From Gammaproteobacteria bacterium (lineage in GTDB: Bacteria; Pseudomonadota; Gammaproteobacteria; Ga0077536): a stretch of DNA of 36,907 nt. Each line of letters begins with the position of its first letter. Position 1 is the stretch's first letter. Both the position numbers and the translations under genes were made by a program. The notes under the pieces were generated by a model, which was not told where the DNA came from, did not search any database, and saw nothing but the letters and a program-made list of their open reading frames with translations. Below, in pieces: positions 9,256-17,982 of this stretch. The stretch covers positions 1 through 36,907 of the forward strand of contig JAURMM010000065.1 in NCBI GenBank assembly GCA_030830685.1, given 5' to 3'.

Positions 9256-9751
9256 CGCGCAAGTTCTGGTTGCCACCGTGCGGAGGCAGGCGCGCAAGCC
9301 AGTGCTCCATACCTTGCAAGAGGGCCGATGCATCGAAGGTGCTGGATGGGTCATAGGGCGCTTCGAGGAGGCTGCGACCCGGGCCACGGGTGAAGAACTC
9401 CTGGCCCGGCACGAGCGCGTCCAAGGCCATGAGCAGTGCCTCACCGGTCACTGACCCCAGATCGCGTCCTTGCCGCGCAACCAGCAGAACCTGTCTGCAG
9501 AGCATGGACAGGTCGGCGGCAAGGGCATGCGCATCGCGACTCTCGGCATACGTTGCGCGAAGCAGGGTGAGTTGCGCCAGCGCGAAGCGTCGCAGGCGAG
9601 TGCGGCGGCGTCGGCGATACCAGAGCAACAGGCCTGCCGCAAGGGCGACCACCGCGCCCACGATCAGCCACCAGCCGGGTGCCAACGGCCACCAGGTGAT
9701 GATCGGAGGTGGAAGCGCGCTGTCCCGGAGGGGGAGTTCGACAGGATTCAT
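9248..9751 (-). CDS. DUF4381-family membrane protein
   Basis: 167 aa. A short N-terminal segment with PLRDSALPPPI and WWPLAPGWWL leads into one membrane helix (about 28-45), then a run of arginines (RRRRRTRLRR) on the cytoplasmic side and a helical C-terminal domain. This is the pattern of the DUF4381 proteins found between the DUF58 and BatA genes of MoxR operons. Its start overlaps the DUF58 stop as ATGA, and its end overlaps the batA start. The molecular function is not known. It is presumably part of the same membrane complex. Confidence 0.88.
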   Translation of the reverse strand: MNPVELPLRDSALPPPIITWWPLAPGWWLIVGAVVALAAGLLLWYRRRRRTRLRRFALAQLTLLRATYAESRDAHALAADLSMLCRQVLLVARQGRDLGSVTGEALLMALDALVPGQEFFTRGPGRSLLEAPYDPSSTFDASALLQGMEHWLARLPPHGGNQNLRDA

Positions 9752-10695
9752 CGCCGGGCACGCAGCAAGGCCTGAACGCTTTCGAACGGGCTCCCAGTCG
9801 TCAACAGAGTGGCGAGCGCAGCACGGCGTTCGCGTGCAAAGCGGGCCAACGCCGCCTCGCGTGCGGCGAACTGTGCGGCATAACGCGCGCGCGCGGTCTC
9901 TGGCAAGACTGAGAGCACATGATCCTGGGTCCCTTGCCGGACCCGCAGCGGGCGCGAGAGCTGCGGCAGGCTGATTTCGAGCGGGTCATGTACCAACAGC
10001 AATCCGAGCTCGCAGTGCCGTCTGATTTCGGCCAGTTCAGTGCAGGCTGCCTCATCGAGGCCGCGACCGTCACTCAGCACGAACACCAGGCTGCCCGGCC
10101 TGACCAGCCTGCGCAGGCGCCGCAAGGCCATGACCTGTGATGAGGGTCTGCCGGCTCCGGCAGTGGGGGCTTCCGGTGCACTGCCCCCAATCTCGGCCAA
10201 CACCCGGAGCACGTGGGCAACCGCCAGTTTGCCGCGCGCGGGCACCAATTCCCGGTGCAGGCCATTGGCATGGATGAGCCCACCGATACGGTCGCCATTT
10301 TCGACGGCCTTCCAGGCCAGCAGTGCTGCCGCACGGGCCGCCTGGACCCGCTTGAAACAGCCTTGGGTGGCGAAAGCCATGGTCGCGCCCAGATCGACGA
10401 CCAGGAAGACTGGTCGTTCACGCTCTTCCCGGAACAGCTTGGTATGGGGTTTGCCGAGGCGTGCTGTAAGGCGCCAGTCGAGGGCGCGCACGTCGTCTCC
10501 CGCCTGATAGGGGCGGGATTCAACATATTCCATACCGCGCCCTCTGATCACGGCGCGGTACTCACCCTTCTGCCGCGCCCTTTGCGCAGGCTGCCACCCT
10601 GGGAGCGCGCGCGCCTGGCCCGCCAGCGACATGAGCTCCGCCAAATCAGGGACGGTTCGCGAAGTCTCCGCGGGTGCCCGCACCTGCGCCGGCAT
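9748..10695 (-). CDS. DUF58 domain protein, VWA-like partner of MoxR
   Basis: 315 aa from the ATG at 10695 (MPAQVRAPAETSR), the first plausible start after the moxR stop at 10722. A GTG at 10713 is a possible alternative. The DUF58 signature is clear: YQAGDDVRALDWRLTAR followed by a Lys/Phe/Glu-rich stretch, and then a VWA-like fold beginning VFLVVDLGATM. The MIDAS motif is degenerate here (DLGAT instead of DxSxS), as is common in DUF58 proteins, so metal binding is uncertain. There is no signal peptide or membrane helix; it is probably cytoplasmic or peripheral. It lies directly downstream of moxR and is coupled by ATGA to the DUF4381 gene. It probably acts with the MoxR ATPase; the detailed function is inferred. 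Confidence 0.88.
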   Translation of the reverse strand: MPAQVRAPAETSRTVPDLAELMSLAGQARALPGWQPAQRARQKGEYRAVIRGRGMEYVESRPYQAGDDVRALDWRLTARLGKPHTKLFREERERPVFLVVDLGATMAFATQGCFKRVQAARAAALLAWKAVENGDRIGGLIHANGLHRELVPARGKLAVAHVLRVLAEIGGSAPEAPTAGAGRPSSQVMALRRLRRLVRPGSLVFVLSDGRGLDEAACTELAEIRRHCELGLLLVHDPLEISLPQLSRPLRVRQGTQDHVLSVLPETARARYAAQFAAREAALARFARERRAALATLLTTGSPFESVQALLRARR

Positions 10696-10721
10696 GATTG
10701 GCTGTAACGCCACGGCTGGGT

Positions 10722-11690
10722 TCAAGGCACCGCGACGCGGGACAGCAGCGTGGACACCAGTTTGTCGGCCGTGATGCCCTCGGCGGCCGCCTCGAAGTCG
10801 AGGATGATCCGGTGCCGCAGCACATCCGGCGCAAGCGCGTGAATATCCTCGGGATTGACGTAATCCCTGCCGGCAAGCCACGCATGCGCCCGGGCACACC
10901 GATCGAGCGCGATGGTGGCACGTGGGCTTGCACCGTAGGCGACCCAACGGGCGATATCTTCGCCGTAGGTCCCCGGGGCACGTGTCGCGCAGATCAGCTC
11001 GATGATGTACCGCTCCAGCGCTTCGCTCATGTGCACGGCGAGCACCTCGCGACGGGCTGCGAAGACCTGTTCCTGATTGAGGATCGGCGCATGGGCCCCG
11101 AGACCCGTCATGCCCTCCAACGCCTCGGTACGGGACAGATGCAGGACCTCGCGTTCTTCCTCGGGGGTGGGATAGGTGATGGTCGCGTGCAACAGGAAGC
11201 GGTCGAGCTGCGCTTCCGGCAACGGATAGGTTCCCTCCTGTTCCAGCGGATTCTGGGTTGCCATCACCAGGAATAGTGCGGGCAACTGATACGTCTCACG
11301 TCCGATGGTGATCTGCCGTTCCGCCATGGCCTCGAGCAAGGCGGACTGTACCTTGGCCGGTGCCCGGTTCACTTCATCCGCCAGCACCAGGTGGTGGAAC
11401 AGCGGGCCCTGCTGGAACCTGAAGGAGCCATCCTGCGGCCGATAGATCTCGGTGCCGGTGAGGTCGGCAGGCAGCAGGTCGGGGGTGAACTGGATGCGGT
11501 GGAAGTCGCCTTCAATGCCCTCCGCCAGCACCTTGATCGCGCGAGTCTTGGCTAGGCCGGGAGGCCCTTCTACGAGCAGGTGCCCGTCGGCCAGCAGTGC
11601 GATGAGCAATCTGTCCACCAGCCGCTGCTGGCCGATGATGCGTTTGCCGATGAAAGTGCGAAGTTCGCGCAGAGCGTGCTGTGTGGACAT
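10722..11690 (-). CDS. MoxR family AAA+ ATPase
   Basis: 322 aa. The start MSTQHALRELRTF at 11690 is preferred because the reading frame upstream of it has no MoxR-like sequence and runs into the gspG gene on the other strand. Walker A is GPPGLAKT (42-49), Walker B is LVLADE (101-106) followed by VNRAPAKVQSALLEAM, and the sensor-1 region is ATQNPLEQEGTYPLPEAQLDRF. These are diagnostic of MoxR chaperone-like ATPases. It is the first gene of the Bat operon. MoxR proteins are thought to remodel or activate VWA-domain partners, which follow immediately here. A good sigma70-like promoter lies 92 bp upstream (11782-11810). Confidence 0.95.
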   Translation of the reverse strand: MSTQHALRELRTFIGKRIIGQQRLVDRLLIALLADGHLLVEGPPGLAKTRAIKVLAEGIEGDFHRIQFTPDLLPADLTGTEIYRPQDGSFRFQQGPLFHHLVLADEVNRAPAKVQSALLEAMAERQITIGRETYQLPALFLVMATQNPLEQEGTYPLPEAQLDRFLLHATITYPTPEEEREVLHLSRTEALEGMTGLGAHAPILNQEQVFAARREVLAVHMSEALERYIIELICATRAPGTYGEDIARWVAYGASPRATIALDRCARAHAWLAGRDYVNPEDIHALAPDVLRHRIILDFEAAAEGITADKLVSTLLSRVAVP

Positions 11691-11781
11691 AGAACCTGCA
11701 GTTGAGTCGTGGGTCTGGATGGGGCGCCCGTTACCGGCTGCCCGGCGCCAGCGTGCGTGAGGGTACGGGCCTGCCTCAGCG

Positions 11782-11810
11782 ATAATCATCGGCCCGCGGC
11801 CGTCTTGCAA
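11782..11810 (-). promoter_or_regulatory. Candidate sigma70 promoter of the moxR-bat operon
   Basis: On the minus strand TTGCAA (11810-11805) and GATTAT (11787-11782) are separated by exactly 17 bases, four of six matches to each consensus hexamer. Transcription would start near 11775, leaving a leader of about 85 bases before moxR. The rest of the 229-bp divergent gap (11691-11919) holds a GC-rich stretch and, nearer gspG, only weak promoter-like sequence. Confidence 0.45.
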
Positions 11811-11919
11811 GAGAGCAGCCGGGAGGGCCTGGCAATGGCGAATTGCGCGGCTTTTTTCACATTCACGACAGAGGCAATCCAGTAAGCTACGGACCCTGAG
11901 TCCCAACATGGAAGAAAGC

Positions 11920-12345
11920 ATGCGTCCCCAACGTGGATTTACCCTCATCGAAGTGATGGTCGTGGTGGTGATTCTCGGCATCCTCGCCGCGATCGTCGTG
12001 CCCCGCATCATGAGTCGCCCGGATGAAGCCCGGATCATCAAGACCCGGCAGGATTTGCGCGCGATCGAGGCGGCGCTGGACCTGTACAAGCTCGACAACT
12101 TCAACTACCCGACCACGGCGCAGGGCCTGGAGGCTCTGGTGACCAAACCGGGTGGCCTGGCCTCGGGCGCCAACTGGCGCGAGGGCGGCTACCTCGCCAA
12201 ATTGCCGGTTGACCCTTGGGGTGGGGAATATCAATACCTCTCGCCGGGGCAACGCAGTGAGTACGATCTCTTCTCTCTGGGCGCGGATGGTGTGTTGGGT
12301 GGGGAGGGTAACGCCAAGGATCTCGGTAACTGGGAAGAGGGATGA
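11920..12345 (+). CDS. gspG: Type II secretion major pseudopilin GspG
   Basis: 141 aa from the ATG at 11920, which has GGAAG five bases upstream. An in-frame ATG at 11908 would add four residues but has no ribosome site. The N-terminus MRPQRG/FTLIEVMVVVVILGILAA is a class III prepilin signal: PilD-type peptidase would cut after G6, and E5 of the mature protein is present. The C-terminal part has the GspG pattern with LPVDPWGGEYQY and SLGADGVLGGEG, the calcium-binding loop region. It polymerises into the periplasmic pseudopilus that pushes substrate through the secretin. It is the first gene of a tightly packed GHIJKLM operon and lies divergent from moxR. Confidence 0.97.
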   Translation: MRPQRGFTLIEVMVVVVILGILAAIVVPRIMSRPDEARIIKTRQDLRAIEAALDLYKLDNFNYPTTAQGLEALVTKPGGLASGANWREGGYLAKLPVDPWGGEYQYLSPGQRSEYDLFSLGADGVLGGEGNAKDLGNWEEG

Positions 12346-12355
12346 GGCGCGGGTG

Positions 12356-12847
12356 ATGCGCGGTGAGCGCGCCTCTGTCCAGCGCGGATTCACCCTGCTG
12401 GAGGTGATGGTGGTGGTGGTGCTGATCGGCATCCTCGCCGGGATGGTCCGGTTGGCTGTGGGCGACGGAGGGCGTGGTGCGCAACTCAAGGACACCGCCC
12501 GCGTCCTGCAGCAACTCACCCGCGTTGCCGCAGATGAGGCCATGCTCACCAGCCGACCAGTGGCATTGGTCATCGGACCGGACGGTTATGGCCTGCAGAG
12601 CTGGCAGGCAGGTGAGTGGCGACGCCCCGAGCGTGATGCCTTGTACAAGCCCCGCCGTTTACCCGCTGGCCTCGATTTGCGCGTGACCGGCATGAGTGAA
12701 AACAGCGGACTCGGGGCGCGAGTGCCGGCGATCTTCTTTCCGGACGGCAATGCGGAGATCCTCGCCATGGAACTGCGCCTGCTGCCAGGTGAGCGTCGGG
12801 CCCGACTCCTGCCCGGGGATGACGGCTATACCGTGGAGTTCAATTGA
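12356..12847 (+). CDS. gspH: Type II secretion minor pseudopilin GspH
   Basis: 163 aa. The ATG at 12356 follows the gspG stop by ten bases, with GAGG eight bases upstream; longer in-frame starts lie inside gspG and are rejected. The prepilin signal is QRG/FTLLEVMVVVVLIGILAG with cleavage after G11 and the conserved Glu at +5. The remainder is a soluble beta-rich domain, as in GspH, ending GDDGYTVEFN. GspH is a minor pseudopilin near the pseudopilus tip. The stop overlaps the gspI start (TTGA). Confidence 0.92.
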   Translation: MRGERASVQRGFTLLEVMVVVVLIGILAGMVRLAVGDGGRGAQLKDTARVLQQLTRVAADEAMLTSRPVALVIGPDGYGLQSWQAGEWRRPERDALYKPRRLPAGLDLRVTGMSENSGLGARVPAIFFPDGNAEILAMELRLLPGERRARLLPGDDGYTVEFN

Positions 12848-13251
12848 ACACATCCGCTCGGACACCCGGCTTCACACTGGTTGAAGTGCTCGTCGCTCTG
12901 GTGGTTCTGGCCGCTGTGCTCTATGCAGCCAGTGTCGGCATTCGCAGCGCCGCCCAACAGGAAGAAGCGCAGGAAGCGCGCATCCTCGCGCATTGGCTTG
13001 CAGCCAATGCAGTCAACGAAATTGCTCTGCTGCCCGCAACGGAAAGCCAGCCCTGGACCCCGCCCGAACAGCGTGAAGCGCTGGTCTACGGGCGTACGTT
13101 CCAGTTGCGCTACCGCTTGCTCGAGGAGGAACTGCCGGAAACGCTGCTGATTGAGGGACAGCCGACCACCGCGCGGCGTGTGGTCGTTGAAGTCGCGGCA
13201 CCCGCAGCGCCAGACACGATCCTCGCCCGCCTCGAGGTCTCGGCGCCATGA
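12844..13251 (+). CDS. gspI: Type II secretion minor pseudopilin GspI
   Basis: 135 aa. The start codon is TTG at 12844 in a TTGA overlap with the gspH stop, backed by GGAG five bases upstream. The prepilin signal TPG/FTLVEVLVALVVLAAVLYAA is cut after G9, with Glu at +5. The length and the AxxxxxWLAANAVNEIALLP stretch after the helix fit GspI. It forms the tip complex with GspJ and GspK and is thought to start its assembly. The gspJ start overlaps its stop as ATGA. Confidence 0.93.
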   Translation: MNTSARTPGFTLVEVLVALVVLAAVLYAASVGIRSAAQQEEAQEARILAHWLAANAVNEIALLPATESQPWTPPEQREALVYGRTFQLRYRLLEEELPETLLIEGQPTTARRVVVEVAAPAAPDTILARLEVSAP

Positions 13252-13865
13252 AGTGCGCGCGCACACACGCGAGCGCAGGATTCACTCTACTCGAAGTGCT
13301 GGTTGCGATTGCTGTTTTCAGCGTGATGGCGGTGATGGCCTATGAAGGTCTCCGGAATTTTCTTGCCGCGCGCACGCTGCTGGAGAACCGGGTCAATGCT
13401 TTCCATGCCCGGGTGAGGGGGATTGCCCAGTTGCAACAGGATCTGGAACAACTCGTGGCCAGACCGGTTCGTGATGAGCTGGGGGATCCGGTCGATGCTG
13501 TGCGGCACCGTGCGGGCGAAGAGATCTTGCTGGCCTTTACCCGGCACAGTCCCTGGCCCGCGCCAGCACGTGGCTTGCCGGATCTGCGTCGCGTGGAATA
13601 CCGGCTTGTCGAGGGACGACTGCTGCGACGGGAATGGGACGCACTCGATCGTGTGTCCTCGGTCGGTTTTCGGGAACGAGCGCTTTTGACTGAAGTCGAG
13701 TCGGTCACGCTGCGTTTTCACGGCGCAGAGAACTGGCAGGATGACTGGTCGGCTGACACCGGACCCGCGGCGCGCCAGGCCTTGCCGCGTGGCGTTGGCG
13801 TGACAGTGCGCTTTGGTGATGGTCGCAGTCTGGAACGAATCTTCAGGGTAGGTGGCGCAGGATGA
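13248..13865 (+). CDS. gspJ: Type II secretion minor pseudopilin GspJ
   Basis: 205 aa, start coupled to gspI by ATGA. The prepilin signal is ASAG/FTLLEVLVAIAVFSVMAVMAY with cleavage after G11 and Glu at +5. A larger soluble domain follows, with QLQQDLEQLVARPVRDE and a C-terminal GVTVRFGDGRSLERIFRV, matching GspJ in size and layout. It is part of the I-J-K tip of the pseudopilus. The next start (gspK, 13870) is five bases beyond its stop. Confidence 0.94.
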   Translation: MKCARTHASAGFTLLEVLVAIAVFSVMAVMAYEGLRNFLAARTLLENRVNAFHARVRGIAQLQQDLEQLVARPVRDELGDPVDAVRHRAGEEILLAFTRHSPWPAPARGLPDLRRVEYRLVEGRLLRREWDALDRVSSVGFRERALLTEVESVTLRFHGAENWQDDWSADTGPAARQALPRGVGVTVRFGDGRSLERIFRVGGAG

Positions 13866-13869
13866 GCCC

Positions 13870-15063
13870 ATGAGCGGCGCACGACCCGGGCCAGGCTTGC
13901 CATCCTCCTCACGTGGCATCGCGCTCATCACGTCCATGGTGCTGGCGTCATTGATGACCGCTGCCGTGGTTGCCATTGCGACCGAGCAGTATCTCTACGG
14001 TCGACGCATCAACAACCTGCTGGATGCGGACAGAGCGGCATTGATTACGGCGAGGGTGGAGCGCGACGCTGCGCGTCTGCTCGAAAAGGATGCGTCGCTG
14101 GGCCGACAGGACGTCACCACGGAAGACTGGGCGGTGACGCGACTGGCCCTCGAGGAATCGGGCCTGCGGGCAGAGGGCGAGCTCCGGGACCTCCAGGGAC
14201 TGTTCAACCTGACCAATCTGTCGCCCGACCCCGCCTTCGCCGAGAGCGGCGCAGCGCCGACCGGCGGCGTGGGACCGGGTGCTTCTCCCAACCGTATGGA
14301 CCAGGAAACGGCTGAAGGCATGGACGATCCTCCGGCCACTCTCGTCGAGACACCGCAAACCGGGACGGTCTTTCCATCCGAAGAAGAGGGAGAGCTCGAG
14401 GCTGGCAACGAGAGCCCGCCGCAGGCAGCTCCCGGGCAACAGCCCTCCTCAGGGCCGGGCGAGGCGGCAGAGCGGCGCTTTCGCCTGTTGTTCAAAGCGC
14501 TGGAGCTTGACGAGACCCCGATTCAGGCCATCCTCGACTGGATCGATCCGGACTCCGAAACGCGCTTCCCGAACGGTGCGGAGGACGACTACTACTCGCG
14601 CCAGAGACCCGCTTACCGCACCGCGAACCGCCCTCTCGCGTCCGTGCAGGAATTGCGTCTCGTGAAGGGCATGACGCCCGAGATCCTGGAGCGCCTGGCG
14701 CCCTTTGTGGTGTGTCTGCCCAACGCGACCCCGCTCAATGTGAACACCGCACCCAAGGAAGTCCTGATGAGTCTCGGGCCTTCGGTGAGCAGCAGCACGG
14801 CGGCGGTCCTGATGCGGGCCCGCGAGACCCAGCCATTCGTGACAGTGGAGGCGTTCCGCAAACATCCCTTGCTACAATACGCGCAGCTGGAAGAGAGTGA
14901 CCTGTCGCTAGAGAGCGACTTCTTCGAACTCAAGACCACCGTCCGCAGTCCACGTTTCGAGCACACTACCTTGAGCCTACTCGCCCGCGATCAGAACAAG
15001 GTTCGCCGCCTCGGCCGCCAGCAGGCGATATCCGCCCCGGATTTCTCCGGAGACCTACCTTGA
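13870..15063 (+). CDS. gspK: Type II secretion minor pseudopilin GspK
   Basis: 397 aa. The ATG at 13870 is chosen because AGGA lies seven bases upstream; a GTG at 13852 is an alternative. The prepilin signal SSRG/IALITSMVLASLMTAAVV has Thr rather than Glu at +5, the recognised GspK exception. The family marker ILDWIDPDSETRFPNGAEDDYY is present near 220, followed by a RxANRPLASVQELRLVKGM block and a helix-hairpin-like region. Between about residues 117 and 197 there is a Pro/Gly/Glu-rich low-complexity insertion that splits the soluble domain. GspK caps the pseudopilus. The gspL start overlaps its stop (TTGA). Confidence 0.94.
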   Translation: MSGARPGPGLPSSSRGIALITSMVLASLMTAAVVAIATEQYLYGRRINNLLDADRAALITARVERDAARLLEKDASLGRQDVTTEDWAVTRLALEESGLRAEGELRDLQGLFNLTNLSPDPAFAESGAAPTGGVGPGASPNRMDQETAEGMDDPPATLVETPQTGTVFPSEEEGELEAGNESPPQAAPGQQPSSGPGEAAERRFRLLFKALELDETPIQAILDWIDPDSETRFPNGAEDDYYSRQRPAYRTANRPLASVQELRLVKGMTPEILERLAPFVVCLPNATPLNVNTAPKEVLMSLGPSVSSSTAAVLMRARETQPFVTVEAFRKHPLLQYAQLEESDLSLESDFFELKTTVRSPRFEHTTLSLLARDQNKVRRLGRQQAISAPDFSGDLP

Positions 15064-16253
15064 CGGCCGCGCTCGTCGCGCGGGCTTTGCCAGGGTCCGT
15101 TTTCGAATGGGGCCTGCTGGATGGCAGCAGCGCACTGGTCTCGCCCGTGCGGGGTGATGCCGGGTCGCTCGTCGCCGCGTGCGCACAGCATGAGCTTGCC
15201 CTGCTGCTGGATGGGCGCAGCGTGGGCACCCTCACGGCCAGCATCCCCGCCAAGACCCAGCGCCAGGCGCGGGTTGCGGCACCCTACGCGATAGAGGATG
15301 AGGTCACGGAGGAGCTGGACGGCTTGTACGTGACATGCGGCCCTGCGGAAGAGGATGGCCAGCGAACCGTCGGTTTCATCCGCAAGTCCGATCTGGATGC
15401 ACTGTTGGCCCCCCTCGCCGAAGCGCACGTCACGGTTCGTTGCCTGCGTCCGGATTACCTGGCCTTGCCATGGAGCCCGGGTCAGTGGTCCATGCTGTCT
15501 GACGGGGACAGGCTCCTGGTCAGAACCGCCGCGCATCAGGGATTCGTGGTGGACAATGACATTGCGGCGGAGGTGTTCGCCCGCAAGCTGGAGGAGGGCG
15601 CGCCGGAGCGTCTCGTCCAGTTTGGTGAAGGCGTTTTGCCGACAGCACTCCAGGCACTTCGCTGCACCCGGCAGGCGTTACCCGGTGGACCCTGGTCGCT
15701 GCTGGCCAGGGGCGTGGTTGAGCCTGTCGGCATCGACTGGTTGCCGGATAGCTTCCCGCGGCCTCGTACCGCGCGCCGCGTCGCCTGGTCCTGGGCCGCA
15801 GGCCTGCTGGCGATGACCTTGCTTCTCCACATCGGCTTCCTCGTGGCCGGCAACGCTCGTCTGGCAGGTCAGATTTCGAGCCTCCGCGCGGCGCAAGCGG
15901 AGGTCATGCATACGGCTTTCCCGGAGATCAGCCGTATCGTCAACGCCGAGATTCAAGCTGCGCAGGCCGTCGCTGCGCTACGGGGGGCTGGAACCGGTGA
16001 AGCCTCGGTGCTCGAGTTGCTGCATGGGCTTGGCCGTGCGCGTGGCGATGACTCAGCTCGCCTGCGTCTGCTGAGTCTCAATTTCGCCGACGGTGTGATG
16101 AGCGTGCAGGCGCTGGCTCCGGATATCGGGAGTCTCGAAGGGTTGGGCGCTGCGGGTGATCTCCCCGTCGCCATTGAAATCCTCTCGGTGGAGAACCGGC
16201 AGGATGGCGTTGTCGGCAATCTGCGCGTCACCGGACAGGAGGTAGCACCATGA
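15060..16253 (+). CDS. gspL: Type II secretion inner-membrane protein GspL
   Basis: 397 aa. It starts with TTG at 15060, overlapping the gspK stop, with GGAG seven bases upstream. The N-terminal part (to about 235) is a cytoplasmic actin-like domain that docks the GspE ATPase. A single membrane helix follows (ARRVAWSWAAGLLAMTLLLHIGFLVAG), and then a periplasmic ferredoxin-like domain that pairs with GspM. Size and topology fit GspL. Sequence similarity across this family is low, so the call also rests on its position between gspK and gspM. Confidence 0.93.
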   Translation: MTAALVARALPGSVFEWGLLDGSSALVSPVRGDAGSLVAACAQHELALLLDGRSVGTLTASIPAKTQRQARVAAPYAIEDEVTEELDGLYVTCGPAEEDGQRTVGFIRKSDLDALLAPLAEAHVTVRCLRPDYLALPWSPGQWSMLSDGDRLLVRTAAHQGFVVDNDIAAEVFARKLEEGAPERLVQFGEGVLPTALQALRCTRQALPGGPWSLLARGVVEPVGIDWLPDSFPRPRTARRVAWSWAAGLLAMTLLLHIGFLVAGNARLAGQISSLRAAQAEVMHTAFPEISRIVNAEIQAAQAVAALRGAGTGEASVLELLHGLGRARGDDSARLRLLSLNFADGVMSVQALAPDIGSLEGLGAAGDLPVAIEILSVENRQDGVVGNLRVTGQEVAP

Positions 16254-16747
16254 ATGCGTGGTGGCAGGGGCTCAATCCGCGGGAACGTTTGCTGGTAACC
16301 CTGGCGTGCGCGGCCTCGCTGCTCGCGCTGATTTACCTGTGGGGCGTGGAACCGCTGCAGGTGCGACACACGAGACTGGAAGGAGAACTCGAGGGCCAGA
16401 CCCGGGCACTTGAGGTCTTGCGTGCACTGGGGGAGGAGGCCGATGCTCTGCGCGCCCAAGGCACTGGGCGGCGCGGGCTGGCCGAGGGTCAGAGCCTTCT
16501 GGCCCTTCTGAATGCGTCGGCCAAGGCGCGCGGCATTTCCCCCGCGATAGAACGCATCGTCCCCAATGGCGCCAATGAGGCCTCGGTGGTTGTGCAGGGG
16601 ATCGCGTTCGATACGCTCGTTGCGTGGTTGATGGAGCTCAGGGAGAGCAACGGCGTGGAAGCGCGGCGGTTGGTGGTTGATGGCAGCGGCACTGCGGTAG
16701 GCATGGTCAACGCCAGCCTGACCTTGGTCGCGGGCGGCGGGCCCTGA
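16250..16747 (+). CDS. gspM: Type II secretion inner-membrane protein GspM
   Basis: 165 aa, start in an ATGA overlap with gspL. A short cytoplasmic N-terminus (MNAWWQGLNPRERLL) precedes one membrane helix (about 17-35) and a periplasmic domain with a charged coiled-coil stretch and a final beta-rich region. This is the standard GspM layout. It stabilises GspL and GspE in the platform. It is the last gene of the operon; no gspN follows. Its stop codon is one base from the stop of gspF on the other strand. Confidence 0.92.
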   Translation: MNAWWQGLNPRERLLVTLACAASLLALIYLWGVEPLQVRHTRLEGELEGQTRALEVLRALGEEADALRAQGTGRRGLAEGQSLLALLNASAKARGISPAIERIVPNGANEASVVVQGIAFDTLVAWLMELRESNGVEARRLVVDGSGTAVGMVNASLTLVAGGGP

Positions 16748-16748
16748 T

Positions 16749-17963
16749 TCACACCAACTGATTCATCTCGAAAATCGGCAGCAGAATCGCGATCACTATC
16801 GTCAGCACGATCGCCCCCATCAGCAGAATCAGCAGAGGCTCCAGCAGCCCCAGCAGGAGCGAAAGCTGGTTCTGAACCTTGAATTCGAAGGACTCTGCCC
16901 CGGTATCCAGCATCTCGATGAGATTGCCCGAGGACTCTCCGCTGCCGATGAGATGCGGCAGGAGCGGTGGCACGAGTGCTGATTTGGCGAGTGCGCGACT
17001 GAGCGCACTGCCTTCGCGAACCTCTTCTATGACCTGCTTGAGATGACGCTGCAGCGGCGCAAGGGTCACGGAACGGGATGCAATGGCGAGTGCATCCAGC
17101 ATGTCCACACTGCTCCCCAGCATGATGCCCAACATGCGCGCGAAGCGCGCTGTTTCCGTGCTCAGCAGCAGTTTGCCGAGCACCGGCACTCCAAGCAGGA
17201 AGCGATGAAAGACGAAACGTGGCGCGTCCTTGCGAAGCATCCAGCGCAGTCCCTGGAAACCACTGAACAGGGCCAGCAGAAGTGCGAGGCCGTAATCACG
17301 GGCAAAGGCAGAAAGCGTGATCAGCCCGCGCGTGAGCAGCGGCAGCTCCTGTTTCATGTCGATGAAAACCTTGACCACCTCCGGTACCACATAGGCGAGC
17401 AGTCCGGTCACCACCAGTACGGCGGTTACGCTGAGCACCGCGGGGTAGACCATGGCAAGGCGCAGGCGCTTGTTCATGCGGTCCCGGTTTTCCACATGGC
17501 TTGCGAGGCGTTGCAGCACCATGGATAAGTGACGGGTGCGCTCGCCGGCTCCCACGGTCGCCCGGTAATCGTCCGGGAAGATCTGTGGGAACTCCTCCAT
17601 GCCCGTGGCTAGCGACTGCCCCTCGAGAATCCTGGCCCGGATGCCGAGCGCTACACGGGTCACGTTGCGGGAATCGGCTTGACGCGCAATCGCGGTCAAC
17701 ACGTCGTCCAGTGGCAACCCGGAGGCACTCAGGGTGCCCAGCAGACGAGTGAAGAGGGCGAGCTCCTCGCCTCCCATGCGTGCTGCACCCAGGCGAATGC
17801 CGGGTACCCGCAGCCCGACGCGGCCCCTGCCGGCACTGACCGCCAAGGGGGTGAGTTTCTGATCCCGGAGCTGCTTGCGTGCCTGACGCTCGGAATCGGC
17901 CTCGACCACCCCGCGCCGCTGCGAGCCATCCGGCGCGAGGGCGGTGTAATCGAAAGCGGCCAT
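16749..17963 (-). CDS. gspF: Type II secretion platform protein GspF
   Basis: 404 aa. It begins MAAFDYTALAPDGSQRRGVVEADS, the typical GspF opening, with two repeated cytoplasmic helical domains (LFTRLLGTLSASGLPL near 70 and FARMLGIMLGSSVDML near 270) and three membrane helices (about 170-190, 220-240 and 375-398). It is the polytopic inner-membrane core around which the GspE motor works. It lies 19 bp downstream of gspE and is the last gene of the CDEF transcript, converging on gspM. Confidence 0.97.
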   Translation of the reverse strand: MAAFDYTALAPDGSQRRGVVEADSERQARKQLRDQKLTPLAVSAGRGRVGLRVPGIRLGAARMGGEELALFTRLLGTLSASGLPLDDVLTAIARQADSRNVTRVALGIRARILEGQSLATGMEEFPQIFPDDYRATVGAGERTRHLSMVLQRLASHVENRDRMNKRLRLAMVYPAVLSVTAVLVVTGLLAYVVPEVVKVFIDMKQELPLLTRGLITLSAFARDYGLALLLALFSGFQGLRWMLRKDAPRFVFHRFLLGVPVLGKLLLSTETARFARMLGIMLGSSVDMLDALAIASRSVTLAPLQRHLKQVIEEVREGSALSRALAKSALVPPLLPHLIGSGESSGNLIEMLDTGAESFEFKVQNQLSLLLGLLEPLLILLMGAIVLTIVIAILLPIFEMNQLV

Positions 17964-17982
17964 CAGGACTGTAGCGGCCGAC

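Noticed and set aside
11908-11919. ATG 11908 as the gspG start
   Set aside because: It lacks a ribosome site, while the in-frame ATG at 11920 has GGAAG at proper spacing and gives the usual short prepilin leader.
14866-14880. TTGCTACAATAC inside gspK looks like an extended -10 promoter element
   Set aside because: No -35 at a suitable distance, and the bases encode an ordinary stretch (LLQY) of GspK; an internal promoter for gspLM cannot be excluded but is not supported.
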